Shown: positions 39,160 to 48,152 of the stretch, in pieces | Position numbering within the stretch: the first letter of the stretch is position 1 | Layout: every line of letters starts with the position of its first letter | Assembly: GCA_018228645.1 (NCBI GenBank) | Contig: CP073693.1 | Location: 1,200,001-1,264,000, forward strand | Direction of reading: 5' to 3' | DNA from: Clostridiaceae bacterium Marseille-Q4143 | Lineage (GTDB): Bacteria; Bacillota; Clostridia; Lachnospirales; Lachnospiraceae | DNA: 64,000 nucleotides | Notes under the pieces: model-generated | Databases searched by the model: none | What the model saw: only the letters and a program-made list of their open reading frames with translations | What the model was told of the DNA's origin: nothing | Program-made: the position numbers and the translations under genes

Positions 39160-40653
39160 ATGGAAACACTAACTTATTTGTTTTCAGGATTTCAGACAGC
39201 TTTAACACTTCAAAACATTGGTGCTGCTGCAATAGGAGCTGTTCTTGGACTTATAGTTGGAGCAATGCCCGGCATTGGTTCATTAGTTGGTATAGCATTA
39301 TTGCTTCCGCTTACCTATATGTTTAATCCAACAACAGCAATTATTATGCTTGGTGCTATTTATTATGCGAACATGTTTGGAGGAGCCTTCAGCTCGATTC
39401 TGATTAATGTGCCGGGTGATGCGCCGGCTATCATGACAGCATTAGATGGATATCCATTAGCACGTAAAGGAAAACCTGGGAAAGCACTAATGGTATCTAA
39501 TATGTCTTCTTTTGTTGGCGGTTTACTGGGAATGATTATATTGACTTTTTTTGGTCCCGCGCTTGCTGAATTTGGCTTAAAATTTGGTCCCGCAGAGATG
39601 ACAACATTGATGCTGGTAGCATTAAGTTCTATTAGTTGGCTTATTGAAGGGAATGTATTAAAAGGTCTTGCAGTTACTTGCATTGGTATCCTTGTTGCAA
39701 CTGTTGGAATCAGTACTAATACAGGAGAAGCCAGATACACATTTGGAGTTGTTCATTTGTTGAGTGGAATTAATTTTATTCCTTTAGTAGTAGGATTTAT
39801 TGGAATGGCACAGGTGTTTAATCTGGTTACACAGGAAGAAAGGGAAAATGAGCTTGTAGTTAAAAAACTAGGACTTAAAGATTGCAGGCTGGAAAAAGAA
39901 GATATTTCCAGAATAAAGACACCAGTTATTAGAGGCGGATTACTTGGTTCTGTAATTGGATTCATTCCAGGTGCTGGAGCAACAATGGCATCAATTGTAA
40001 ATTATACAATCCAAAAAAAATCTAAAAATAAAGAGCCTCTTGGGACAGGTGCAATAGAGGGAATTGCTGCATCAGAAGCAGCAAATAATGGAGCTGCTGC
40101 AGGAGCTTTTGGTCCACTTTTGGCACTGGGAATTCCGGGAAGTGGAACGACAGCGGTACTTCTTGGAGGTTTGATGATGTGGGGCTTACAGCCTGGACCA
40201 AGATTATTTGTTGATTCACCTGACTTTGCCTGGGGCTTGATTTCATCATTATATATATCCAATATAATATCATTGTTACTTGCTCTTATCATGATTCCGG
40301 TTATTATGAAGGTAATCTGTATTCCAAATAAAATATTGATTCCAACAATTACTATGGTATGTTTTGTTGGAGCGTATGCATCGACAACCTCTATGTGGGG
40401 AGTTTTGATTATGATTATTGGAGGAGTTTTAGGATATCTGTTTCAGAGGTTTGGTTATTCTGCTTCCCCTATGTTACTTGCAACAATTCTTTCAGTGACA
40501 TTTGAGATTAATCTTCGTAGAGCATTAAATATATCAGGAGGAAGTCTTGGAATTTTTGTGGAAAAACCATTGTCTTTTATTTTCTTACTGATATTTGTTG
40601 GTTTGATGTTTAGTCCGGTAATAAAAAAAGCTTATAAAAAAGTAAAAAAATAA
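39160..40653 (+). CDS. tctA: Tripartite tricarboxylate transporter, large membrane subunit TctA
   Basis: 497 aa with about 11-12 membrane segments, the ion-coupled permease of a TTT uptake system. TctA signatures: G-L-I-V-G-A-M-P-G-I-G near residue 29, the paired repeat P-G-A-G-A-T-M-A near 270, and G-I-P-G-S-G-T-T-A near 325, in the two homologous halves. The family takes up citrate, other carboxylates and some aromatics, using a periplasmic or lipoprotein receptor. Starts 14 bases after tctB. Confidence 0.95.
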   Translation: METLTYLFSGFQTALTLQNIGAAAIGAVLGLIVGAMPGIGSLVGIALLLPLTYMFNPTTAIIMLGAIYYANMFGGAFSSILINVPGDAPAIMTALDGYPLARKGKPGKALMVSNMSSFVGGLLGMIILTFFGPALAEFGLKFGPAEMTTLMLVALSSISWLIEGNVLKGLAVTCIGILVATVGISTNTGEARYTFGVVHLLSGINFIPLVVGFIGMAQVFNLVTQEERENELVVKKLGLKDCRLEKEDISRIKTPVIRGGLLGSVIGFIPGAGATMASIVNYTIQKKSKNKEPLGTGAIEGIAASEAANNGAAAGAFGPLLALGIPGSGTTAVLLGGLMMWGLQPGPRLFVDSPDFAWGLISSLYISNIISLLLALIMIPVIMKVICIPNKILIPTITMVCFVGAYASTTSMWGVLIMIIGGVLGYLFQRFGYSASPMLLATILSVTFEINLRRALNISGGSLGIFVEKPLSFIFLLIFVGLMFSPVIKKAYKKVKK

Positions 40654-40717
40654 AAAGAAAGATAAGAATTGCAGAAGCAATTTATATAAATTAATAATTC
40701 ATTTAGGAGGAAGAAAC

Positions 40718-41767
40718 ATGAAAAAATTAACAGTAGTATCTCTCGGAGCAATTTTGGCATGCTCAATGCTGGCAGGTTGTGGCAGTACTGAAACGGCATC
40801 AAATTCCGAGACTGATACGACACAGAAAGAGGTTGCATCAGAAGATTCTGAGGCCAAAACTGAGGAAGCTGAGGAGAAAGCAACGACATCTGCTTGGGCT
40901 CCGAACAGTACTATCACATTTAATATTAGTTCTAAAGCAGGCGGTAACTCAGATTTATTTGCACGTACTATTTCTGATATTTGTACAAAGGAAGGATTTG
41001 TTGAGCCTACAATTGTTATTAACAATAATTCAGATGGAGGCGGTAATATTGTAAGAATTGAAACACATGATACAACCGATCCAGACGATACATTATTATG
41101 TTTCTCTTCGGGAGATATGCAGAGTATGTTAGACTCAGAGATTGGTTTGACAGTTGCTGATTTTGCACCTATTGCAACATTGGCGGCAGATAAACAGTTA
41201 ATTTTTGCAAGCGCTAATGGTCAGTATCAGAGTTTTGAAGATATTATGACGGCAATTGAATCAGGAACAAAATTGAATGTTGGTGGAACTAAGAGTAATG
41301 AGATGACTGCATTTAATATGTTTGCAGATGAGATTGGTAAAAAAGATGGATTCAATTATATGATGTATGATTCTTCTTCAGAATCGATTACAGCATTGAT
41401 GGGTGGTCATATTGAACTTGCAATGGGTTCTCCTGCAGCAGCAATTTCTTATGTAGAGAGCGGAGACATCATTCCTGTTGTAGCATTATCAAGTGAGCGT
41501 TTTGATGCTCCGCTTGATATTGCTCCAACTATGGAAGAGTTGGGGTATCAAGTGGTTGAAAATCCGATGTGGAGAGGTGTTGTAGCATCAGCCTCTATGA
41601 GTGAGGAAGCTCAGCAGTACTGGAGCGATGTATTTAAAAAAGTATCCGAAAGTGATGCTTGGAAAGAATATCTTAGCAAATATTTGTTAAGTCCATATTA
41701 CAATGATCTGGAGACAAGTCGTCAGATTATGATGGATGCAAATGATACATATCTTGCGGATAAGTAA
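40718..41767 (+). CDS. tctC: TctC-type solute-binding lipoprotein
   Basis: 349 aa receptor of the TTT system (Bug family). A lipoprotein signal ends L-A-G-C with C21; then a Ser/Thr/Glu-rich spacer, and a two-lobed binding domain from about residue 60. Landmarks: A-G-G-N-S-D-L-F-A-R near 76, N-N-S-D-G-G-G-N-I near 103 and G-G-H-I-E-L-A near 228, all common in Bug proteins. It presents the substrate to TctA/TctB. Classical TctC proteins bind carboxylates, but this one sits next to glycosidase genes. Confidence 0.92.
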   Translation: MKKLTVVSLGAILACSMLAGCGSTETASNSETDTTQKEVASEDSEAKTEEAEEKATTSAWAPNSTITFNISSKAGGNSDLFARTISDICTKEGFVEPTIVINNNSDGGGNIVRIETHDTTDPDDTLLCFSSGDMQSMLDSEIGLTVADFAPIATLAADKQLIFASANGQYQSFEDIMTAIESGTKLNVGGTKSNEMTAFNMFADEIGKKDGFNYMMYDSSSESITALMGGHIELAMGSPAAAISYVESGDIIPVVALSSERFDAPLDIAPTMEELGYQVVENPMWRGVVASASMSEEAQQYWSDVFKKVSESDAWKEYLSKYLLSPYYNDLETSRQIMMDANDTYLADK

Positions 41768-41778
41768 TCAAAAATGAA

Positions 41779-41835
41779 AAAGTCGGCTGTGTTCTGACCA
41801 AAACTATGTGTCATGGGAGGACCACAGCCCTTTTT
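41779..41835 (+). terminator. Possible attenuating terminator between tctC and the GH13 gene
   Basis: GGCTGTG (41785-41791) pairs with CACAGCC (41823-41829), followed by T5. Flanking A and T runs could extend the stem. The 31-base loop makes it moderate; it may reduce but not stop expression of the glycosidases. Confidence 0.55.
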
Positions 41836-41855
41836 ATATCAGGAGGAATAAGATT

Positions 41856-43433
41856 ATGCCTAAATGGCTAAAAAATGCAGTGTTTTATGAAATATATCCG
41901 CAGAGCTTTTGCGATAGTAATGGGGATGGAATTGGCGATATTCCAGGAATTATCAGTAAACTTGATTATATTAAAGAACTTGGATGTAATGCGATCTGGA
42001 TGAATCCATGTTTTGATTCTCCATTTTTCGATGCCGGATATGATATTAGAGACTATTACAAGGTTGCTCCAAGGTATGGGACAAATCAGGATATTGCTAA
42101 TTTATTTGATGAAGTGCATAAAAGAGAAATGCATATTATATTAGATTTGGTTCCTGGTCATACTTCAATAGAGCATCCATGGTTTAAAATATCTGCATCA
42201 AGTATGAAAAATAAATATACTGAAAGATATATTTGGACACCATATCGAAAAGTTAAGCCTCAAATAGATCAACCGGGTGAAAATAATTTTAATATCCGTG
42301 GATTTATTATAGGATTCGGGGGAAGACCAGGATGCTGTGCTGTGAATTTTTATTCAACTCAGCCAGCATTGAATTATGGTTTTGCGCGAGTTGATGATCC
42401 GAGTTGGCAATTATCTATGGATGCACCGGGACCACTTGCAACGCGAGAAGCATTAAAAGATATTATGCGTTTTTGGTTAGAGATGGGTTGTGATGGTTTT
42501 CGTGTCGATATGGCAGGGGAAGTAATAAAAAACGATCCAGATCAGGAAGGAAATGTTCGATTATGGAAATATTTTCGTGATTTTCTCGATGCTGAATTCC
42601 CAAATGCAGCAATGATCTCTGAATGGGGTTATCCAGCATATTCAATTCGTGGCGGTTTCCATATGGATTTTCTACTAAAAAGGGGAAAACAGCATTATTG
42701 GGAATTATTTCGATCGGATACACCGTATTTTTCAAGAAGCGGACAAGGCGATATTTGGGGGTTTGTGGAAAATTTCTGTAAAGATTATGAGATGACAGAC
42801 GGGAAAGGCTTGATTTGCACGCCATCTGGAAATCATGATATTAGCAGAATTAGAGAACATTTAGATGAAGAAGAAATTAAGATTGCGTTTGCATTTATTT
42901 TGTCTATGCCAGGAGCTCCTTTTATTTATTATGGAGACGAAATTGGAATGAAAAATTTGGAAGGATTAGATTCTGTTGAAGGAAGTGAAGAAAGAACTCA
43001 GTGTAGAACTCCTATGCAATGGAATGGAAAAGTGAATGCTGGATTTTCAACAGCTGGTAAAGAAAAATTATATGCTCCGATAGATCCGGATTATAATAGA
43101 CCTACAGTGGAAGGACAAATGAAAAAAACAGATTCACTCTGGTATGAGATTCAAAAATTGATTAGTCTCAGAAAGGCGCATCCGGCATTGCAGTCAAATC
43201 CATCTATTCGATTTCTATATGCAAAAAAAGAAAAGTATCCATTTATATATTTAAGAGAATGCGAAAGCGAAAAAGTACTTATCGTGCTTAATCCTAAAAA
43301 TGAAGAAGTGAATTGCGAGATTGCAGAAAAAATGATAATCAAATCTGTAATATATTCTAATCATGGGGAAGCAAAAATCAATGGAAACAAAATAGTAGTA
43401 CCGGCGGCTTCGGCATCATTTTTTGAGGTGTAG
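41856..43433 (+). CDS. Glycoside hydrolase family 13 alpha-glucosidase-like enzyme
   Basis: 525 aa, no signal peptide, so cytoplasmic. GH13 barrel with the three catalytic acids intact: nucleophile D218 in D-G-F-R-V-D-M, acid/base E256 in I-S-E-W-G-Y, and D328 in G-N-H-D-I. It opens F-Y-E-I-Y-P-Q-S-F-C-D-S-N-G-D-G, as in oligo-1,6-glucosidases and trehalulose or sucrose hydrolases. Substrate unknown; retaining alpha-glucoside hydrolysis is expected. ATG 41856 follows AGGAGG; an in-frame upstream ATG lies in the terminator. Coupled with the following GH31 gene. Confidence 0.9.
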   Translation: MPKWLKNAVFYEIYPQSFCDSNGDGIGDIPGIISKLDYIKELGCNAIWMNPCFDSPFFDAGYDIRDYYKVAPRYGTNQDIANLFDEVHKREMHIILDLVPGHTSIEHPWFKISASSMKNKYTERYIWTPYRKVKPQIDQPGENNFNIRGFIIGFGGRPGCCAVNFYSTQPALNYGFARVDDPSWQLSMDAPGPLATREALKDIMRFWLEMGCDGFRVDMAGEVIKNDPDQEGNVRLWKYFRDFLDAEFPNAAMISEWGYPAYSIRGGFHMDFLLKRGKQHYWELFRSDTPYFSRSGQGDIWGFVENFCKDYEMTDGKGLICTPSGNHDISRIREHLDEEEIKIAFAFILSMPGAPFIYYGDEIGMKNLEGLDSVEGSEERTQCRTPMQWNGKVNAGFSTAGKEKLYAPIDPDYNRPTVEGQMKKTDSLWYEIQKLISLRKAHPALQSNPSIRFLYAKKEKYPFIYLRECESEKVLIVLNPKNEEVNCEIAEKMIIKSVIYSNHGEAKINGNKIVVPAASASFFEV

Positions 43434-43444
43434 GGAGTTTTGGA

Positions 43445-45466
43445 ATGAGAAAGTATGGAAAGCATCCGAAATTTACAGGTGAAAAAAAAGAAAAAGGAAT
43501 ATGTTGGGAGCGAGAAGGAGAAGCAGTTTATATAGAACCATATGGTCAAAATGGAATCCGTTTTCGAAGTAGTGCAGCTCTTCGAATTGATATGGATTTA
43601 AATTGGACATTATTGCAGGTTGATTCAGACCTAAATGCAAATGTGGATGTACAAACTGATAGAGCAGTAATAACAAATGGGAAAATTCGTGCAGTATTAT
43701 TCGGAGATGGAAGTATATGTTATGAAAACACAGAAGGCAACATACTACTTGAGGAACAATGGCTAGATAAGCGAATTGGAACTGCGCCTCAACGAGATGC
43801 ACGTGTTTACAATCATATTTCGTCTGATGCATTTAAAACAGATGTTTTTTTTCAACCATATGCAGAGGAACACTTCTATGGATTAGGACAAGATGCAAAT
43901 GATTGCATAAATTTAAAAGGTGCTTCCATTGAGCTTTTTCAAAAAAATACAAAATGTACAATCCCGTATATATTGTCCAGCAGAGGATATGGATTTATTT
44001 GGAATAATCCCTCTATTGGAAGAGTAGATCTTTCAACTAACCATACCAGATGGCATAGTGAGGCTTGCAAACAGATAGATTATATTGTAATTGCAGGTGA
44101 TTCTCCAGAGGAAATTAATAAAAGTTATACCGAAATGACCGGACGGACAGATATGCTACCGGAATGGGCTGCTGGTTTTTGGCAAAGCCGGTTAAGATAC
44201 ACAACACAGAAAGAAGTGTTACAAATTGCTGATGAATACAAGAAAAGGAAAATTCCTTTAAGCGTTCTTATAATTGATTATTTTCACTGGCCCAAGCAAG
44301 GAGATTGGAAGTTTGATATGAAATATTGGCCTGATGTGGAGACAATGTGTGAAGAGTTGAAGAAGAATGGAATTCATGTCATAGTTTCTGTCTGGCCGAC
44401 CGTTGATCAGAGAAGTGAAAATTACGATAAAATGAAAGAAAAAAATTATCTGATCAAGGCAGAGAGAGGAATATCTAATTTTTTTATGATCATGGGACCA
44501 CAGGGAATATTTGATGCAACCCATGAAGGCGCAAGAAAATATGTATGGAACTGTATAGAAAAAAATTATTATAAAAAAGGCATAAAATCATTTTGGTTGG
44601 ATGAAGCTGAACCAGAAATGCGTCCGTATTGTTATGACAACATAAGATATTATCTTGGTAATGGTCTTGAAGTGAGCAATATTTATCCATTTTATTATGC
44701 AAAAGCATTTTATGATGGTATGAAAAAATGCGGGCAAAATGAGATTGTGAATTTATCACGATGTGCATGGTTGGGTTCGCAACGACTAGGAATTGTATTG
44801 TGGTCAGGAGATATTCCATCAGATTTTGATTCGCTTCGTTGTCAGATCAAAGCGGGATTAAATGTAGCAATCAGTGGAATTCCTTGGTGGACTACAGATA
44901 TAGGAGGTTTTTTTGGTGGAGATCCGAAAGATGATGATTTTGTGGAACTCCTGATTAGATGGTTTGAATATGGAGCTTTTTGCCCGATATTCAGACTTCA
45001 CGGAAAACGTTTGCCATATGATACTGTAAATAAACAAAAAGATTATGATGCATTTTTGCCATCATGTGGAGATAATGAGATCTGGAGTTTTGGAGAAAAA
45101 GCATATGAAATTATGAAAAAATACATTTTTCTTCGAGAAAGATTAAAACCTTATATTTTGAAGCAGATGTTTCATGCACATCAGGAAGGAACACCAGTAA
45201 TGCGTCCGTTGATTTATGATTTTTATAAAGATGTAGAAACGTTTGATATTGGGGACGAATACATGTTTGGACCGGATATTTTAGTGGCACCTGTGATTGA
45301 GCAGCATGCGAATGTAAGAAGAGTTTATCTGCCCAAAGGCGCAATGTGGACAGATGCATGGTCCAATGAAGAGTATGAAGGAGGACAATGGATTCAAAAA
45401 GAAGCTGATATAGACTGTATTCCTCTTTATTTGAAAAATGGGGTAAAACTCCCAATACAGGAATAA
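43445..45466 (+). CDS. Glycoside hydrolase family 31 alpha-glycosidase (YicI-like)
   Basis: 673 aa, cytoplasmic, somewhat shorter than YicI (772). N-terminal beta domain (about 1-230), then the barrel starting G-F-W-Q-S-R-L-R-Y near 240. The nucleophile is D386 in F-W-L-D-E-A-E-P-E and the acid/base is likely D456 in W-S-G-D-I. R-L-H-G near 519 is another family motif. The DEAEPE form points to alpha-xylosidase or alpha-glucosidase-type enzymes rather than strict maltases. It starts 11 bases after the GH13 gene. Last gene of the locus. Confidence 0.92.
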   Translation: MRKYGKHPKFTGEKKEKGICWEREGEAVYIEPYGQNGIRFRSSAALRIDMDLNWTLLQVDSDLNANVDVQTDRAVITNGKIRAVLFGDGSICYENTEGNILLEEQWLDKRIGTAPQRDARVYNHISSDAFKTDVFFQPYAEEHFYGLGQDANDCINLKGASIELFQKNTKCTIPYILSSRGYGFIWNNPSIGRVDLSTNHTRWHSEACKQIDYIVIAGDSPEEINKSYTEMTGRTDMLPEWAAGFWQSRLRYTTQKEVLQIADEYKKRKIPLSVLIIDYFHWPKQGDWKFDMKYWPDVETMCEELKKNGIHVIVSVWPTVDQRSENYDKMKEKNYLIKAERGISNFFMIMGPQGIFDATHEGARKYVWNCIEKNYYKKGIKSFWLDEAEPEMRPYCYDNIRYYLGNGLEVSNIYPFYYAKAFYDGMKKCGQNEIVNLSRCAWLGSQRLGIVLWSGDIPSDFDSLRCQIKAGLNVAISGIPWWTTDIGGFFGGDPKDDDFVELLIRWFEYGAFCPIFRLHGKRLPYDTVNKQKDYDAFLPSCGDNEIWSFGEKAYEIMKKYIFLRERLKPYILKQMFHAHQEGTPVMRPLIYDFYKDVETFDIGDEYMFGPDILVAPVIEQHANVRRVYLPKGAMWTDAWSNEEYEGGQWIQKEADIDCIPLYLKNGVKLPIQE

Positions 45467-45485
45467 AAATAATTGAAAAGGATCA

Positions 45486-45537
45486 TTGATGGGCTAATCA
45501 ATCATAGAAATAGATGACTGACTAGCCCATCAATTTT
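45486..45537. terminator. Bidirectional terminator between the GH31 and MATE genes
   Basis: TTGATGGGCTA (45486-45496) and TAGCCCATCAA (45523-45533) pair perfectly, with TTTT after. It closes both convergent genes and marks the right edge of the A+T-rich locus. Confidence 0.82.
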
Positions 45538-45544
45538 GCAATTC

Positions 45545-46879
45545 TCATAGGTAATTCTGCTCACCAGGCATCAGAAAATAAACGCGATGCATCCAACCGG
45601 TGATGAGAAGTGTCAGGAATTCAGCCACCGGAATGGCAATCCAGGCTCCGTTAATACCAAAAATCCGCGGAAGAATCAACAATGAAATAACAATAAAAAC
45701 CAATGTTCTGCAGAAAGAAATCAGCGCGGACACTTTTCCGTTGGACAGTGCAGTAAAAAATCCGGAAGATGTAATATTCATGCCGCTGAATAGGAAATTA
45801 ATGGCAAACAGTCGGAATCCTACAGAGGCCAGTTCCCAGGTGCCCTGATCTTTTGTAAAAATTGTTACAATGGCAGGAGAGAAGAAGACGGCTGATACTA
45901 CAATCACAAAGGAAGAAACTGCTACAAACAGGAAAGAAATCCGATATATCTTTCGAAGCTTTACCCGGTTTCCGGCTCCATACTGGAAACCAATAACGGG
46001 GCTGATTCCGATGGAAAATCCCAGATAAAAAGCATTAAACAAAAATTGTCCGTACAACAGAATGGTGATGGCAGCAACTCCGTGTTCACCGGCCAGAGAC
46101 ATCATAACGATGTTAAAAAGAAATGTAATGACAGCATTGGAGAGTTGGGATACCATTTCGGAAGAACCATTATAGCAGGCATCCAGCATCTCCTTTACAG
46201 AAAACGTAAAACGGCAGAACCGGAGCTCTCTCCTGGTAAACAGAAAAAAACACAGTCCACAGACTGCCGGAACACATTGTCCGATACCGGTAGCAAGCGC
46301 AGCCCCTGCGATTCCCATCTGACACGGAACGATCAATACATAGTCAAGAATCATATTAAAAATACCTGCACCGGTCATGAGCAGAAGGCCAAGTCCCGGG
46401 CGTCCCGCAGTCACCAGAAAAGACTGAAAGACAGCCTGCAGCATACAGGCAGGTGCAAATAGCATGGAAGTTCCAAGATACAGGCGGCAGTCGGCAAGCA
46501 GCACGTCACTGGCACCCAGAAATCTGGAAATGGGAGTGAGAAACAGCTCAGAAAAAAGCAGCAGGACTAAACTGAGCAGCAGTGCCAGCACCACAAACTG
46601 TGTCAATGCTTCGCGAGCACGCTCATTTTTTTCTTCGCCGAGATACTTGCTGATGATCGCATTCCCACCGGTACCAAGCATGGTAGAAATAGCAATTTCC
46701 ACATTGATAACCGGATACACAATATTCAGTGATGACAGGGCATTACTGCCCAGAAAACGTGAGATAAAGATTCCGTCCACAATGGTATATAATGACATGA
46801 ACACCATCATAATGATGGATGGCGCTGCGAATTTCAAAAGCCCCGCAGGGGTAATATTCTGATTAACCGAATGACTCAT
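45545..46879 (-). CDS. MATE-family efflux transporter
   Basis: 444 aa with 12 predicted membrane segments in two homologous halves; exports drugs or metabolites using Na+ or H+. Typical MATE features: F-A-A-P-S-I-I-M-M near residue 17, G-I-F-I-S-R-F-L-G near 34, and S-K-Y-L-G-E near 76. Its promoter (46929-46959) is of the MerR-controlled type, and the divergent gene codes for a MerR/BmrR-like regulator, so it is probably induced by its own substrates. Confidence 0.92.
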   Translation of the reverse strand: MSHSVNQNITPAGLLKFAAPSIIMMVFMSLYTIVDGIFISRFLGSNALSSLNIVYPVINVEIAISTMLGTGGNAIISKYLGEEKNERAREALTQFVVLALLLSLVLLLFSELFLTPISRFLGASDVLLADCRLYLGTSMLFAPACMLQAVFQSFLVTAGRPGLGLLLMTGAGIFNMILDYVLIVPCQMGIAGAALATGIGQCVPAVCGLCFFLFTRRELRFCRFTFSVKEMLDACYNGSSEMVSQLSNAVITFLFNIVMMSLAGEHGVAAITILLYGQFLFNAFYLGFSIGISPVIGFQYGAGNRVKLRKIYRISFLFVAVSSFVIVVSAVFFSPAIVTIFTKDQGTWELASVGFRLFAINFLFSGMNITSSGFFTALSNGKVSALISFCRTLVFIVISLLILPRIFGINGAWIAIPVAEFLTLLITGWMHRVYFLMPGEQNYL

Positions 46880-46928
46880 CTGTTAAAATTCCTCTTTCAA
46901 ACCTGAAACTAAGTGATTGACAAAAGAC

Positions 46929-46959
46929 AGTATATGCTATAGGGTAACCCTATAGTCAA
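46929..46959 (-). promoter_or_regulatory. MerR-type promoter and operator of the MATE gene
   Basis: Minus strand: TTGACT (46959-46954), a 19-base spacer, TATACT (46934-46929). The spacer region holds a perfect palindrome, CTATAGGGTAACCCTATAG (46937-46955). A 19-base spacer with a central dyad is the hallmark of promoters that MerR-family proteins activate by DNA distortion. It lies between the MATE gene and the MerR gene. Confidence 0.88.
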
Positions 46960-46973
46960 GAAGAAAAACGGGG

Positions 46974-47804
46974 ATGAAAAAGATGGAACAAAGAATGTAT
47001 ATGACGACTGGTGAACTGGCAAAACTCATGGGAATCACGAAGGAAACGTTATTTCATTATGATGAGATCGGACTGTTTCGGCCGGCTGTCGTTATGAAGA
47101 ATGGATACCGCTATTATGAGGTCAGCCAGATGGAACTGCTGGATGCCATTCTTCTTTTAAAAGAACTGAGAATGCCATTGAAAGAAATCCAGGAACTTCT
47201 TGGAAAACGCAGTCCGGAAAGAATGCTGGAAGTTTTTTCAGAGCGGGAAGAAAAAATCCAGGAAGAAATGACAAAATTAAAAAATATGAAAAGGTGGATT
47301 GCACACCGCAAGGAGCGAATTGAAACAGGACTCCACATAAATACAGATGAAATACGGATTCAGCAATTCCCGGAGCGTTTCTATCTTTACAGCAGTGTGG
47401 AAAGCGGAAATGCGGAAGAAAGTTACAGAAAAGCCAATGAACTGGTTACCAGATTTCTGGAAGCTAATCCGGGATTTAAAAGTGATTATGAAGTTGCTTA
47501 TATACAGCATGGGGATGATGTAGAGCAGGGTATTTATGACCAGTATGACAATGCAATTGTGCTGCTGGAAAAACGTCCGCGTAAACTTTCTTATCAGGTA
47601 CTTCCAGAAGGCGACTATCTGACAGCTTATCACCGGGGACACTGGAAAACAGTCGGTGCAGCATATCAGCGAATGCTTACATATATTCAGGAACAGGGAC
47701 TTCAGGTTGAAAGGGAATATATAGAACGGTATCTGATAGATGCTCTCGCAGTGGATGATTTGAATTCTTATGTGACAGAGATTACAGTGAGGTTGCTAAA
47801 ATAA
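46974..47804 (+). CDS. MerR/BmrR-like multidrug-sensing regulator
   Basis: 276 aa. An N-terminal MerR winged HTH (about 8-75) has T-G-E-L-A-K-L-M-G-I-T-K-E-T-L and G-Y-R-Y-Y near 43. A long dimerisation helix (about 80-120) follows, then a GyrI-like/BmrR-type ligand domain (about 125-275). This architecture matches BmrR, which activates an exporter gene in response to bound cations. It is divergent from the MATE gene with the operator between. The exact start could be a downstream Met (M4 or M8). Confidence 0.9.
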   Translation: MKKMEQRMYMTTGELAKLMGITKETLFHYDEIGLFRPAVVMKNGYRYYEVSQMELLDAILLLKELRMPLKEIQELLGKRSPERMLEVFSEREEKIQEEMTKLKNMKRWIAHRKERIETGLHINTDEIRIQQFPERFYLYSSVESGNAEESYRKANELVTRFLEANPGFKSDYEVAYIQHGDDVEQGIYDQYDNAIVLLEKRPRKLSYQVLPEGDYLTAYHRGHWKTVGAAYQRMLTYIQEQGLQVEREYIERYLIDALAVDDLNSYVTEITVRLLK

Positions 47805-47911
47805 GGTATTTATAGCTGCTTGTTCGGGCATATGTGGTTATGGTTACATACAATGCCCAAAGCGTATATCGAAAAATGTGTTTTTAATTAAATAAGCTTA
47901 TGATTTTATTT

Positions 47912-48005
47912 TGGTTGGCTATATAGAAAAAATCACAGCATTTTTGCCCGGACTTTCTGATTTTTCCGGGCAGAATGAAGCAAAGTTTTTCTATATCGCC
48001 AATCA
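47912..48005. repeat. Nested inverted-repeat element of about 94 bp
   Basis: Outer arms of 20 bases, TGGTTGGCTATATAGAAAAA (47912-47931) and its 18-of-20 complement (47986-48005), enclose an inner perfect hairpin TGCCCGGA/TCCGGGCA (47945-47952, 47965-47972). It resembles a miniature inverted-repeat element or a structured RNA. Elsewhere in the 47805-48114 gap nothing gene-like was seen. Confidence 0.6.
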
Positions 48006-48114
48006 GACCTGGAAATATAATTTTTTACAGGGAATCAGGTGATTTTGGTGAATTCCCTGGGCGGAGCGGAAGATTACCAGTCTATATGCCCAGGTCCGCG
48101 GAAACCAGACACAC

Positions 48115-48144
48115 AAAAATGGGACTGCCGACAGGCAGTCCCAT
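48115..48144 (-). terminator. Terminator of the cyclophilin gene
   Basis: Minus strand: ATGGGACTGCC-TGTC-GGCAGTCCCAT followed by TTTTTG. Confidence 0.88.
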
Positions 48145-48152
48145 TACGCAGT

